Of a stretch of DNA of 64,000 bases, positions 39,709-48,714 are shown piece by piece. This DNA comes from DASPHG01 sp963849605. Its GTDB lineage: Bacteria; Actinomycetota; Thermoleophilia; Solirubrobacterales; Thermoleophilaceae. The notes below the pieces were generated by a model. That model did no database searches. It was given only the letters and a program-made list of their open reading frames with translations, and was not told where the DNA came from. Position numbers and translations under genes: made by a program. The stretch's first letter is position 1. The number at the start of each line of letters is the position of its first letter. The DNA is taken from contig CAWKHX010000002.1 in NCBI GenBank assembly GCA_963849605.1, forward strand, positions 744,001-808,000. Reading direction: 5' to 3'.

Positions 39709-40998
39709 CTAGCGCCTGACGGTCACGCGGCGCGACCGCGCGCCCTCGCCCGGCAGCGTGACGATGACCCGCACGCGAAGGCGGCGGCCCATCCGCTTGA
39801 GCGCCCGCTTGCCGGAGCCGTTGAGCTCGGCGCTGACACGCGTCCGGATGTCCGCTGGAACCTCGTCGTGGCCGCGGGCGATTCGGCGCCCGCGCCGCCG
39901 CACCCGGACCCTGCACTCGCCCGGCCGGGCGGCGTCGCACATGACGCGGAACCCGTGACGGCGCACCGCGCGGCGCTTTACCCGCCGCTTCGTCGAGAAG
40001 CTCCCCGTGGGCTCGCCGGAGCCGACCGGTGGCGGCGCGAGCCCCTCGACGGCGGCCGCAGCATCCACTACACCTGCCCCGCACTCGCCCGGAAGGCCCA
40101 CGCACGAGTCCGCCGCGGTCGCGACGATCCGGTCGGCCGCCTCCTGCCCCCGGAGTCCGAGCGACACCAGCAACGCGGCAACCCCAGCGACGTGGGGCGC
40201 GGCCTGCGACGTACCGCAGAAGGTGTCGTAGGTGCTGTTGATGACGCTCGAAAGGATGTCTTCCGAGCTGCCCCCCGCGCACGACCCGCCCGGGGCCATC
40301 AGGTCGACGTTCGAGCCGTAGCTGGAATACACCATGGCGCGGGCAGGGCGATTGTCCACCCCGCCCACGCAAACCATCCCGGGGACATCCGGGTTCTCGC
40401 ACTTCGGAAGCATGTTGTTGCCGGCCGCGATCACGACGACGATCCCGGCGTTGACCGCGCGCTCGAGCGCCGACCTGTAGGCCGGGTCGTCGAGCAGTGT
40501 CGACTGAAGCGGGATGAAATCGCCGAGGCTGAGATTGATTACGTCGGCGCCGTTGTCGATCGCGTAGTCGATCGCCTTGATCGTGTCGTCCGCGTACCCA
40601 GTGCCGCTGTCGTCGAGGACGCGTAGCGGCATGACACGCGCGCCAGGCGCAACACCGGCGATCCCCTCGCCGTTGTCGCGGTTGGCGGCCACGATGCCGG
40701 TCACGTGGGTGCCGTGTCCGTTCCCGTCGGTCGGATCCTTGTCGGTATCAGGGTCGTCGACGTCATCGCCGACGAAGTCGAAGCCGCCGACCAGCCGGCC
40801 GCCCAGGTCAGGGTGGTTGCGCTGGACCCCCGTGTCGATAACCGCCACGACGGCCCCGACGCCGGTGGACGTGGGCCAGGCCTCCTGCGCGTGGATCATC
40901 TCGAGGCCCCACTGCTCGTCCCGGCGCGGGTCGGCGGCGAATGCGGGAGCGGCGGCCGCGAGCGCGACGACACCGGCGATCAGTGCGCGAGAGAGCAC
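39709..40998 (-). CDS. Secreted subtilisin-family serine protease (S8)
   Basis: A 429-residue protein from GTG 40998 with a signal peptide ending around AFA-AD. Catalytic triad: Asp in 'VAVIDTGVQ', His in 'DGNGHGTHVTGIVA', Ser in 'FCGTSQAAPHVAG'; oxyanion Asn in 'VVIAAGNNM'. After the catalytic domain a 100-residue region rich in Arg/Lys and beta-strand-like repeats follows, common in secreted proteins of this type of actinobacterium. Several cysteine pairs suggest disulfides. Divergent from metH. Confidence 0.9.
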   Translation of the reverse strand: MLSRALIAGVVALAAAAPAFAADPRRDEQWGLEMIHAQEAWPTSTGVGAVVAVIDTGVQRNHPDLGGRLVGGFDFVGDDVDDPDTDKDPTDGNGHGTHVTGIVAANRDNGEGIAGVAPGARVMPLRVLDDSGTGYADDTIKAIDYAIDNGADVINLSLGDFIPLQSTLLDDPAYRSALERAVNAGIVVVIAAGNNMLPKCENPDVPGMVCVGGVDNRPARAMVYSSYGSNVDLMAPGGSCAGGSSEDILSSVINSTYDTFCGTSQAAPHVAGVAALLVSLGLRGQEAADRIVATAADSCVGLPGECGAGVVDAAAAVEGLAPPPVGSGEPTGSFSTKRRVKRRAVRRHGFRVMCDAARPGECRVRVRRRGRRIARGHDEVPADIRTRVSAELNGSGKRALKRMGRRLRVRVIVTLPGEGARSRRVTVRR

Positions 40999-41039
40999 GG
41001 GTCGGCGAGGATAGACAGCGCTGAAAGCCCTTCCTGACC

Positions 41040-41056
41040 TTGACACAACCGTGTTA
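41040..41056 (+). promoter_or_regulatory. Palindromic operator-like site upstream of metH
   Basis: TGACACAACCGTGTTA (41041-41056) is an inverted repeat with arms TGACAC and GTGTTA (one mismatch) around a 4-base centre; TTGACA at 41040 could be a -35 element. It is 19 bases before ATG 41075, which lacks a Shine-Dalgarno sequence, so metH may be leaderless or nearly so. No SAM or cobalamin riboswitch is seen. Confidence 0.4.
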
Positions 41057-41074
41057 AGGTTGGTCGTCCTCTCG

Positions 41075-44000
41075 ATGCGCGATTTCCTCGACACCGTCCG
41101 CCGTCAGATCGTCGTCTTCGACGGCGGCATGGGCGCGACCCTCGAGCAGTTCGACCTGACCCAGGAGGACTACGGAGGGCTTCAGGGCAAGTGTCACGAG
41201 GCGCTCGTCCTCAACCGGCCCGACGTGATCGAGGGCGTCCACGCGTCGATGGTCGACGCCGGCGCGATCGTCGTCGAGACCGACACCTTCCAGGCGAGCC
41301 GGCTGAAGCTCGACGAGTGGGGGCTCGGGGAGCACACGCCCGAGATCAACACCAAGGCGGCGGAGATCGCCCGCAAGGCAGTCGGCGAGGACCGTTTCGT
41401 GGCGGGGTCGATCGGCCCGACGGGCTACCTCCCCGCCTCCGATGACCCGACGCTGGGACAGATCCGCTTCGGCGAGCTCGTGCAGGTCTTCACCGAGCAG
41501 GCGACGGGCCTCCTCCAGGGAGGCGTGGACCTGATCATCATCGAGACGGCGCAGGACATCCTCGAGGTCAAGGCGGCCGTGTTCGGGACGCGCGATGCCT
41601 TCAAGCAGACCGGCAGGCAGGTGCCGATCCAGTGCTCGGTGTCGCTCCTCCCGCAGGGCGGGAAGATGCTGCTCGGCACCGACATCCAGGCGGTGCTGAC
41701 GATCCTCAGCGGGCTCGATGTCGACGTGATCGGCCTGAACTGCTCGACCGGCCCGGAGGACATGCGCGACGCGATCCGATACCTGGGCGAGCACTCGCCC
41801 GTGCCGCTCCACTGCATCCCGAACGCCGGCATCCCACACCAGGGTCCCGAGGGCGAGACGATCTTCCCCGAGCAGCCGGAGCCACTCGCGAACGTGCTCC
41901 AGGAGTTCGTCGAGCGCTTCGGCGTCGGCATCGTCGGCGGCTGCTGCGGCACGACGCCCGACCACATCGCGGCAGTCGTCGAGCGGGTCGGCGGAAAAGA
42001 GCCGCGCGCGCGGCCCGAGCCAGCCGCGCCGATGCTCGCGTCGATGATGACCGCCACCCCGCTCGTGCAGGAGCCCCGCCCGACTCTCGTCGGCGAGCGG
42101 GTCAACTCGCAGGGCTCGCGCAAGGCGAAGGAGCTGCTGCTGGCCGACGACTACGACGGGCTGGTCGCCGTGGCCGAGGATCAGGTCGAGGGGGGCGCTC
42201 ACGTGCTCGACCTGTGCGTAGCGCTGACCGAGCGCCAGGACGAGGACGAGCAGATGAGGCAGGTGGCGAAGCGCGTGTCGCTCACGCAGCCGGCGCCCAT
42301 CCAGATCGACTCCACCGAGCCCGAGGTGATCCGCACCGCGCTGGAGCAGGTCCCCGGCCGGGGGATCGTGAACTCGGTGAACCTCGAGGCGGGGCGCGAC
42401 AAGCTCGACGTGGTAGCGCCGCTCGCGAAGCAGCACGGCGCCGCCCTGATCGCGCTCACGATCGACGAGGTCGGCATGGCCAAGACCGCGGACCGCAAGG
42501 TCGAGATCGCCCAGCGGATCACCGAGATGGTGTGCGACGAGCACGGGCTCGACCGCGAGCTCCTGATCTTCGACGTGCTCACGTTCACCCTCACGACCGG
42601 CGACGACGAGTGGAAGCCGTCGGCGGTCGAGACGATCGAGGGCATCCGCCGCGTGAAGGCGGAGATCCCGGGCGTGAAGACCTCGCTCGGAGTCTCGAAC
42701 GTCTCGTTCGGCGTCTCACCGGGCGCGCGCGCGGTGCTGAACAGCGTGTTCCTCCACCACTGCGTCGAGGCCGGGCTCGACCTGGCGATGGTCAACCCGA
42801 ACCACATCACGCCGTATCCGGAGATCTCCGAGAACGAGCGCGAGCTCGCCAACGACCTCGTCTTCAACCGGCGCGAGGACGCGCTCGAGCGCTTCATCGG
42901 CCACTTCGAAGAGAAGGGCGAGGAGGAGGACACGGGCGGCGCCGACCCGACCGCGGACATGGAGCCCGAGGAGGCGCTCCACTGGCACATCCTGCGGCGC
43001 AAGCGGGACGGGGTCGAGGATTGGATCGACCGCTCGGTCGAGAAGATCGGCGCCGTCCCCACGCTGAACGAGGTGCTTCTCCCCGCGATGAAGGAGGTGG
43101 GCGACAAGTTCGGCGCCGGCGAGCTGATCCTGCCGTTCGTGCTCCAGTCGGCCGAGGTTATGAAGCGCGCCGTAGCGCAGCTCGAGAACTACCTCGAGCG
43201 GATCGAGGGGCACACGAAGGGCAAGGTCGTGATCGCGACCGTGTTCGGCGACGTGCACGACATCGGCAAGTCGCTGGTCAACACGATCCTCACGAACAAC
43301 GGTTACACGGTCGTCGACCTCGGCAAGCAGGTCCCGGTGGACACGATCATCTCGGCGGCCCAGGAGCACGAGGCCACAGCGATCGGGCTGTCCGCGCTGC
43401 TCGTCTCGACCTCCAAGCAGATGCCGCTGTGCATCCAGGAGCTGCACCAGCGCGGGCTCGAGTACCCCGTGCTCGTGGGCGGCGCGGCGATCAACCGCGA
43501 CTTCGGCAGCCGCATCCTCTACCCGCACGGCAAGGACTCGGACGAGATCTACGAACCCGGCGTCTTCTACTGCAAGGACGCGTTCCAGGGGCTGGACACG
43601 ATGGACCAGCTCGTCGAGGCCGACGGGCGCGACGCACTGGTCGCGAAGATCCGCCAGCAGGCGCAGACCCTGCGCGAGAAGCCCGTCGAGGTGGACGACT
43701 CACCGCCCGTCACCGACGACTCCGTGCGCTCGTCCGCCAGCACGGACAACCCGATACCCGAGCCGCCGTTCTGGGGTGCGCGCGAGGTCGACGTCGACCT
43801 CGAGGCCGTCTATCCGTACCTCGACCGGCATGTCCTGTTCAAGCTCCACTGGGGCGGCCGCGGCAAGAAGGGCGAGGAGTGGCAGAAGCTGCTGGAGGGC
43901 GACGGCGAGGACGAGGGCTTCGTGCCGAAGCTCGAGCGCATGTGGCGCGAGCAGGACTACCTCGAGCCGCGCGCGAAGCTCGGCTACTTCCCGTGCAACG

Positions 44001-44632
44001 CGGACGGGAACGAGCTGGTGATCTTCGATCCGGAGGACCCCGAGACCGAGATCGAGCGGCTCGTCTTCCCTCGCCAGCCGAAACACGACCGCATCTGCCT
44101 GACCGACTTCTTCCGCCCGATCGACTCGGGTGAGCGCGACGTCGTCGCGCTCCAAGGGGTGACCGCCGGGCCCAAGTCGACCGAGCGCCTCGCCGAACTC
44201 GAGGCCGCCGGCGAGTTCTCGGAGCAGCTGTTCGTCCACGGGCTCGCCGTGCAGGCGGCCGAGGGCATGGCTGAGTGGGTCCACTCCAGCGTCAGGCGTG
44301 GGCTCGGCATCGAGCTGGACCAGGGCCGCCGCTACTCGTGGGGCTACCCCGCCTGCCCCGACCAGTCGGAGCACGAGAAGGTCTGGAAGCTGCTCGGCCT
44401 CGAGGAGATCGGGATGACGCTCTCCGGCGGATACGCCGTGATGCCCGAGCAGTCGACGGTCGCGATCGTGGCCCACCATCCGCAGGCGGTCTACTTCGGC
44501 ATGAAGTCCGGCTTCATCCCGAAGAAGAAGTCACCGGACGAGCTGATCGCCGGCACCGAGCGCGGCGGCGAGCTGCCGCCGGCGGACGAGCCGCGCGACG
44601 GCGTCGTCGAGGAAGAGGCCGTCGCAAGCTAG
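41075..44632 (+). CDS. metH: Cobalamin-dependent methionine synthase
   Basis: A 1185-residue four-module enzyme. Homocysteine-binding domain with the zinc cysteines in 'GLNCSTGP' and 'GGCCGTTPDH'; pterin (5-methyl-THF) domain with 'TLVGERVNSQGSRKAKELL'; B12 domain with 'VFGDVHDIGKSLVNTIL' (the His ligand to cobalt) and 'GLSALLVSTSKQM'; C-terminal AdoMet-dependent reactivation domain with 'RRYSWGYPACPDQSEHEKVWKLL'. It transfers the methyl group to homocysteine to give methionine. The reactivation domain is complete. Lone transcription unit; no metE or metF nearby. Confidence 0.96.
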   Translation: MRDFLDTVRRQIVVFDGGMGATLEQFDLTQEDYGGLQGKCHEALVLNRPDVIEGVHASMVDAGAIVVETDTFQASRLKLDEWGLGEHTPEINTKAAEIARKAVGEDRFVAGSIGPTGYLPASDDPTLGQIRFGELVQVFTEQATGLLQGGVDLIIIETAQDILEVKAAVFGTRDAFKQTGRQVPIQCSVSLLPQGGKMLLGTDIQAVLTILSGLDVDVIGLNCSTGPEDMRDAIRYLGEHSPVPLHCIPNAGIPHQGPEGETIFPEQPEPLANVLQEFVERFGVGIVGGCCGTTPDHIAAVVERVGGKEPRARPEPAAPMLASMMTATPLVQEPRPTLVGERVNSQGSRKAKELLLADDYDGLVAVAEDQVEGGAHVLDLCVALTERQDEDEQMRQVAKRVSLTQPAPIQIDSTEPEVIRTALEQVPGRGIVNSVNLEAGRDKLDVVAPLAKQHGAALIALTIDEVGMAKTADRKVEIAQRITEMVCDEHGLDRELLIFDVLTFTLTTGDDEWKPSAVETIEGIRRVKAEIPGVKTSLGVSNVSFGVSPGARAVLNSVFLHHCVEAGLDLAMVNPNHITPYPEISENERELANDLVFNRREDALERFIGHFEEKGEEEDTGGADPTADMEPEEALHWHILRRKRDGVEDWIDRSVEKIGAVPTLNEVLLPAMKEVGDKFGAGELILPFVLQSAEVMKRAVAQLENYLERIEGHTKGKVVIATVFGDVHDIGKSLVNTILTNNGYTVVDLGKQVPVDTIISAAQEHEATAIGLSALLVSTSKQMPLCIQELHQRGLEYPVLVGGAAINRDFGSRILYPHGKDSDEIYEPGVFYCKDAFQGLDTMDQLVEADGRDALVAKIRQQAQTLREKPVEVDDSPPVTDDSVRSSASTDNPIPEPPFWGAREVDVDLEAVYPYLDRHVLFKLHWGGRGKKGEEWQKLLEGDGEDEGFVPKLERMWREQDYLEPRAKLGYFPCNADGNELVIFDPEDPETEIERLVFPRQPKHDRICLTDFFRPIDSGERDVVALQGVTAGPKSTERLAELEAAGEFSEQLFVHGLAVQAAEGMAEWVHSSVRRGLGIELDQGRRYSWGYPACPDQSEHEKVWKLLGLEEIGMTLSGGYAVMPEQSTVAIVAHHPQAVYFGMKSGFIPKKKSPDELIAGTERGGELPPADEPRDGVVEEEAVAS

Positions 44633-44644
44633 GCCGAATGCCTG

Positions 44645-44663
44645 GCGCGTAACGTCAACGCGC
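44645..44663. terminator. GC-rich hairpin between convergent genes
   Basis: GCGCGT (44645-44650) and ACGCGC (44658-44663) form a perfect 6-bp stem with a 7-base loop in the short gap between metH and the convergent secreted protein gene. No U-tract; terminator role is inferred from position only. Confidence 0.35.
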
Positions 44664-44669
44664 TGAGCG

Positions 44670-46355
44670 CTAGGGAACGACTCGGAACTCGCCGCGCATG
44701 AACGGGTGGATGCGGCAGAAGTACGAGTACTTGCCGACCGGCAGGTCCTCCGGCGTGGAGGAGACCGGGTCGGGCGTGCCGCCGTCGATCGCGTCGTAGC
44801 CGAGCGTGCCGGAATCCCAGCGGCCGTCCGCCCACGGGTAGTTCGAGACGTAGCGCCCGTTGCAGGGGTACTTGCAGGTGGTGACCGAGTGGCGGATGTT
44901 CGCCTGCTGGTCCGCGTTGAAGAAGGTGAGCGAGCTGCCCTGCTTGACGGTCGGCGGCAGCGACATGTCACCCGGCGCGCTGCGGCCGCCGGGGTAGTAC
45001 TGGAAGTTCGCGATCGTCACGCGGCTCGCGAGCGGGCCGTCGGCCGGTGAGTCGAACGCGGGCTCGCACGGGTCGAAGCCGAACTTGACGCCGCAGAACG
45101 TGTCGTGGTCGTGGCCCCACTTCCGGTTCGGAACGCCCTCGGTCGGGTCGATGCGCCGCTTCACGACTCGCACCCCGCCGGCGCGGCCCCTGACCTTCCT
45201 GCGAACCCGCTTCTTCCTGTCCTTGCCCACCAGGTACGGCTTGCAGCGGCCCTTCGGCGGCTGCGCCTCGTCGATGTAGGCCCCGTTGTGGGTCATCGCC
45301 GTGTACCACGCGTGCTTCTTGTTCGCGTAGTAGCCGGTGATCCGGATCCGGTCGCCGATGTGGATGGGCGCGCGCCATGAGGGCCGCGTGACCTCGGTCT
45401 GGTAGTCCTCGGACAGCGGCGTGTGGCGGTTGATGATGTCCGACTTCAGCATCAGCGTGCCGCCGGTGCCGCGCCCGTCATCCCGACACGGGCTCTCCTC
45501 CGACCCCATGTTCTCGGTGAGCACCCTGTAGCCGCCGGGATGGACGTGTGAGCCCGTCCCGATCATCGTGCCCTCGATCTTCGAAGTCCACTCGATCGGA
45601 CGCGGCGAGCCGTCCTCGTTGCGCATGTCGTAGGTGGTGTTCCACGCGCCGTCGCCCTTCCGCTCGCGCGGCACATTGAAGGTGCGTCCCCACAGGACGC
45701 CCGAGATGTCGTGGTGCGGGCGCTCCTCGTTGAGCTGCTCCATCGTGCCGTACTTGAACGTGACGTCGAGCGCGACGTAGCCGACCATCGTCTGCGCCGT
45801 CTTGTTGTGGAGCATGTAGATCATCGCCTGCGGCCCGGCGAGGCCGATGTACTCGCCGTAGAACGGGCCGTTCGGCTGCGCCTTCGAGCGCAGCGTGAAG
45901 TCCGCGCGCGTCTCCTCGTCGCCGTTCCCGAAGATCCACTCGGTGTTGCCGCTGGTGTAGTTGTCCTCCGTGTTGCCCGGGTCGAGTGCGAACCAGTGCG
46001 CGTGGTGGATGTGCGCGACCTGGTGGCTCGGCTCGGTCCAGTCCGGCCCGACGCGCAGCTCGGGCTCGACCTTGAGGATCATCCCGTTGTGGACCGGGAT
46101 GTCGAGGTCCACGCGGTTCGCGTCCCAGCCCGCGGGCATCGTGTACGGGCCGTACCAGAAGCGCATCTTCTTGACCGTGCCGGGCGGCTCCGGGACGTAG
46201 CGGTCGCCGCGGTTGGCGATCGGGTCGTCGCCGGCCTCGTCGGGCGGCTCGCTCTCGTGCTCCTGCCCGAAGGCGGCAGTCGCGAGCACGGCGGAGCACG
46301 CGCAGACGAGCGCGAGCATGCGGAACAACCCCTGTCTCCCCTGGCGCAACGGCAC
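44670..46355 (-). CDS. Secreted copper protein: PHM-like His-rich domain plus C-terminal cupredoxin
   Basis: A 561-residue protein with signal peptide (cleavage near AAFG-QE). Residues 60-300 contain a His cluster 'HQVAHIHHAHWF' (His111, 115, 117, 118, 120) and 'GSHVHPGG' (His270, 272), reminiscent of type II copper monooxygenases of the PHM/DBM fold. A basic linker follows. The C-terminal domain has cupredoxin type 1 copper ligands His489, Cys547, His550 and Met553 (CRIHPFM at 547-553). Probable extracellular copper oxidase/monooxygenase or electron carrier; the N-terminal assignment is tentative, the cupredoxin motif is clear. Confidence 0.72.
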   Translation of the reverse strand: MPLRQGRQGLFRMLALVCACSAVLATAAFGQEHESEPPDEAGDDPIANRGDRYVPEPPGTVKKMRFWYGPYTMPAGWDANRVDLDIPVHNGMILKVEPELRVGPDWTEPSHQVAHIHHAHWFALDPGNTEDNYTSGNTEWIFGNGDEETRADFTLRSKAQPNGPFYGEYIGLAGPQAMIYMLHNKTAQTMVGYVALDVTFKYGTMEQLNEERPHHDISGVLWGRTFNVPRERKGDGAWNTTYDMRNEDGSPRPIEWTSKIEGTMIGTGSHVHPGGYRVLTENMGSEESPCRDDGRGTGGTLMLKSDIINRHTPLSEDYQTEVTRPSWRAPIHIGDRIRITGYYANKKHAWYTAMTHNGAYIDEAQPPKGRCKPYLVGKDRKKRVRRKVRGRAGGVRVVKRRIDPTEGVPNRKWGHDHDTFCGVKFGFDPCEPAFDSPADGPLASRVTIANFQYYPGGRSAPGDMSLPPTVKQGSSLTFFNADQQANIRHSVTTCKYPCNGRYVSNYPWADGRWDSGTLGYDAIDGGTPDPVSSTPEDLPVGKYSYFCRIHPFMRGEFRVVP

Positions 46356-46403
46356 CTCGGGGAAAGATAACGCAGACGAGCGCCAAAAATGGCGCTCGCG
46401 GTG

Positions 46404-48710
46404 CTAGGTCTTCGCCTCGATGGCGGCCCGGAGGTCGACCGGTGCCGTGTGCAGCGCGCGCAGGCGCATGTCCTTCCAGGTCATGCCCTCGCGGACGAGC
46501 GCGGGCATCCCCATCGCGAACGCCGTGCCCATCTCGACCGCCTGCAGGATGATCCCGTACGCGAATGCGTCCGAGTGGCCGACGCCGTAGGCCGACAGCA
46601 CGGCCACGCATGCCGCCTGGAAGACGCCGAGGTTCGACGGCGTCGCCGGCAGGACGGCGGTGACGTTGACCGCGAACAGCACCGCGGCGGCGGCGCCGAT
46701 CCCGGCGCGCTCGTCGAGGCCGAGCGCGACCAGCAGGACGTAGCACGCGATCCACTGCACGCCCCATGCGGCCAGCTGCGTGGTGGTCGCCCAGGCGCCC
46801 AGCCGCGGGTTGCGGAACACCCGCAGGCCCGAGCGCACCTCCACGAGCGCGCCACGCGCAAGCGCGAGCGCGTTGCGCAGCCGGACGAAGCGCGACGGCC
46901 GGCCGCGGCGAAGCAGCGCCGGCGCGGCGAGCAGGACACCGATGAGGATCACGGGCGCGAGCGACGCGGCTACGAGCTTGTCCTCGTTGCCCTGGAAGAG
47001 GCCGATCGTCGCGAACATCACGATCCCGAGCACGATCAGCGCGATGACGTTGAGGAACGTCTGCGCGACGAGCGTGCCGAGCACCACCGGCAGCCGCTCG
47101 CGCACTCGTCCCATCCGCCGCGAAACGATCAACGCGCGCGACGGCTCGCCGAGCCGGGCCGGCAGGGTCGCCGACATCAGCACGCCGATCATCGTCGCGC
47201 GCGCGGTGTCGCGTCTGCGCACGCGCACGGTCGGAAGCGCCGCGCGCAGCACGGCGTGCCACGCCTCAGCGCGGATCAGCATCGACGTGCACATCAGCGC
47301 GAACGCGACGAGCACCCATACCGGCGTCGCCGCGAGCAGCGCGTTCCCGATCGGCTTGAGCCCTATGTGGTCGAGCGCGAGCGCCGTCAGGCCGACACCC
47401 AGCGCGGCACAGCCCACGACGGCCGCCCGCCGCACCGCGCGGAACGCGCGCCGGCGTCCGGCGCCCGGGTCGGGCGCCTCCAGCGACGGGATCCTCCGCG
47501 CGGGCACGCGCGGACCCAGATCGGCATTGCGCAGTCCCGTCCTGACGGCCACGCGCTGCGCCGCCGAGCTCGGCTTGGGCAGTGCGGCGGCCTCCTCGTA
47601 AAGCGACACCAGCTCACCCGCCACGCGCGGCCATGAGAACCGCTCGGCGCGCACGCGCGCGTGACCGCTCATCGACGCGCGCCGGTCGGGATCGCCGGCG
47701 AGCCCGTGAAGCGCCTTGCCGAGCGCGGTCGCGTCACCGGGCGGGACGAGCACCCCGTCGCGACCGTCGCGGACGACCTCGCGGTAGCCGGCGATGTCGG
47801 AGCAGACGACAGGCGTGCCGGAGGCGAACGCCTCCGTCAACACCATTCCGAAGCTCTCGCCTCCGAGCGACGGTGCACAGAGCAGGTCGGCATTCTCGAG
47901 GAGCGACCACTTCTCGTCGTCGGTGACGCGTCCCGCAATCTCGATTCCCTCGTCGTCGAGGAGGAACGGCTGGACCTCGTCGCGCGTGGCGCCGGCAACC
48001 GTCAGCCGCGCGTCGACGCCGACCGCCCTCAGTCCCTCGTACGCCCGCAGCAGCACCGGCAGGCCCTTGCGCTCCTCGGCCCGGCCGAGGAACAGGAGCT
48101 GCAGCGGGCCATCGGGCCGGGCGCCGCCGTTCGGACGCGCCGCGGCGAGGTCGACGCCGTTCGGCACGATCCGGTAGCGGCCGCCGTAGAAGCGCTGCGC
48201 CGTCCAGCGCGCCGCCTCCGACACGGCCACGCGCATGTGGAGCTTGTTGTAGAGACGGCGGGCGCCCACAAGTGCTGCGACGTTGTTGGAGAAGCCGCTC
48301 GTCGAGTAGCAGTGGAACGTGCCGACGACCGGCGAGCGCGCCGCCTCTACCGCGTACCAGCTGACCACGGGAGCGTTCGGCTCGTGCACGTGGACGACGT
48401 CGTAGCCGCCGTGGCGCAGCTCGCGGCCGAGCGTCGCGATCGCGAACGGCGCGACAGAGAGGTTCGAAACCGCCCCGTTCATGGGCAGCCCGACCGTGCG
48501 GCCGAGCGAGATCAGGTGGTCCGGCGCTGGGCGCGCATCCGGCCGCGCGCCGCGGTGGCTTACGCGGGCGTGGCGATCATCCGGGTCGTATGGGGCAAGC
48601 AGACGCACGTCGTGCCCCTCACGGAGCAGCTCATGGGCCAGAGCTTCGACGTGACGCCCCACCCCGCCCGGATACGTATACGAGTAGGGCGAAACGAGCG
48701 CTATGCGCAC
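46404..48710 (-). CDS. Fusion of GT4 glycosyltransferase and UPF0104 (LPG-synthase-TM-like) membrane domain
   Basis: A 768-residue protein. Residues 1-375 are a GT-B glycosyltransferase of family 4 (PimA-like: N-terminal 'SPYSYTYPGGVGRHVEALA', donor site 'GESFGMVLTEAFASGTPVV'). Residues about 430-750 form a UPF0104/AglD-type domain with seven to eight transmembrane helices ('MIGVLMSATLPARLGEPSRALIVSRRM', 'AVNVTAVLPATPSNLGVFQAA'). Probably glycosylates a membrane lipid and moves or anchors it. Four bases after the alkaline-phosphatase-like gene on the same strand. Confidence 0.83.
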   Translation of the reverse strand: MRIALVSPYSYTYPGGVGRHVEALAHELLREGHDVRLLAPYDPDDRHARVSHRGARPDARPAPDHLISLGRTVGLPMNGAVSNLSVAPFAIATLGRELRHGGYDVVHVHEPNAPVVSWYAVEAARSPVVGTFHCYSTSGFSNNVAALVGARRLYNKLHMRVAVSEAARWTAQRFYGGRYRIVPNGVDLAAARPNGGARPDGPLQLLFLGRAEERKGLPVLLRAYEGLRAVGVDARLTVAGATRDEVQPFLLDDEGIEIAGRVTDDEKWSLLENADLLCAPSLGGESFGMVLTEAFASGTPVVCSDIAGYREVVRDGRDGVLVPPGDATALGKALHGLAGDPDRRASMSGHARVRAERFSWPRVAGELVSLYEEAAALPKPSSAAQRVAVRTGLRNADLGPRVPARRIPSLEAPDPGAGRRRAFRAVRRAAVVGCAALGVGLTALALDHIGLKPIGNALLAATPVWVLVAFALMCTSMLIRAEAWHAVLRAALPTVRVRRRDTARATMIGVLMSATLPARLGEPSRALIVSRRMGRVRERLPVVLGTLVAQTFLNVIALIVLGIVMFATIGLFQGNEDKLVAASLAPVILIGVLLAAPALLRRGRPSRFVRLRNALALARGALVEVRSGLRVFRNPRLGAWATTTQLAAWGVQWIACYVLLVALGLDERAGIGAAAAVLFAVNVTAVLPATPSNLGVFQAACVAVLSAYGVGHSDAFAYGIILQAVEMGTAFAMGMPALVREGMTWKDMRLRALHTAPVDLRAAIEAKT

Positions 48711-48714
48711 CCGG

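Noticed and set aside
38203..40626. An 807-codon plus-strand frame opposite amtB and the subtilase gene
   Set aside because: Composition is typical of an antisense shadow, no domain is visible, and it crosses the promoter region between two secure genes.
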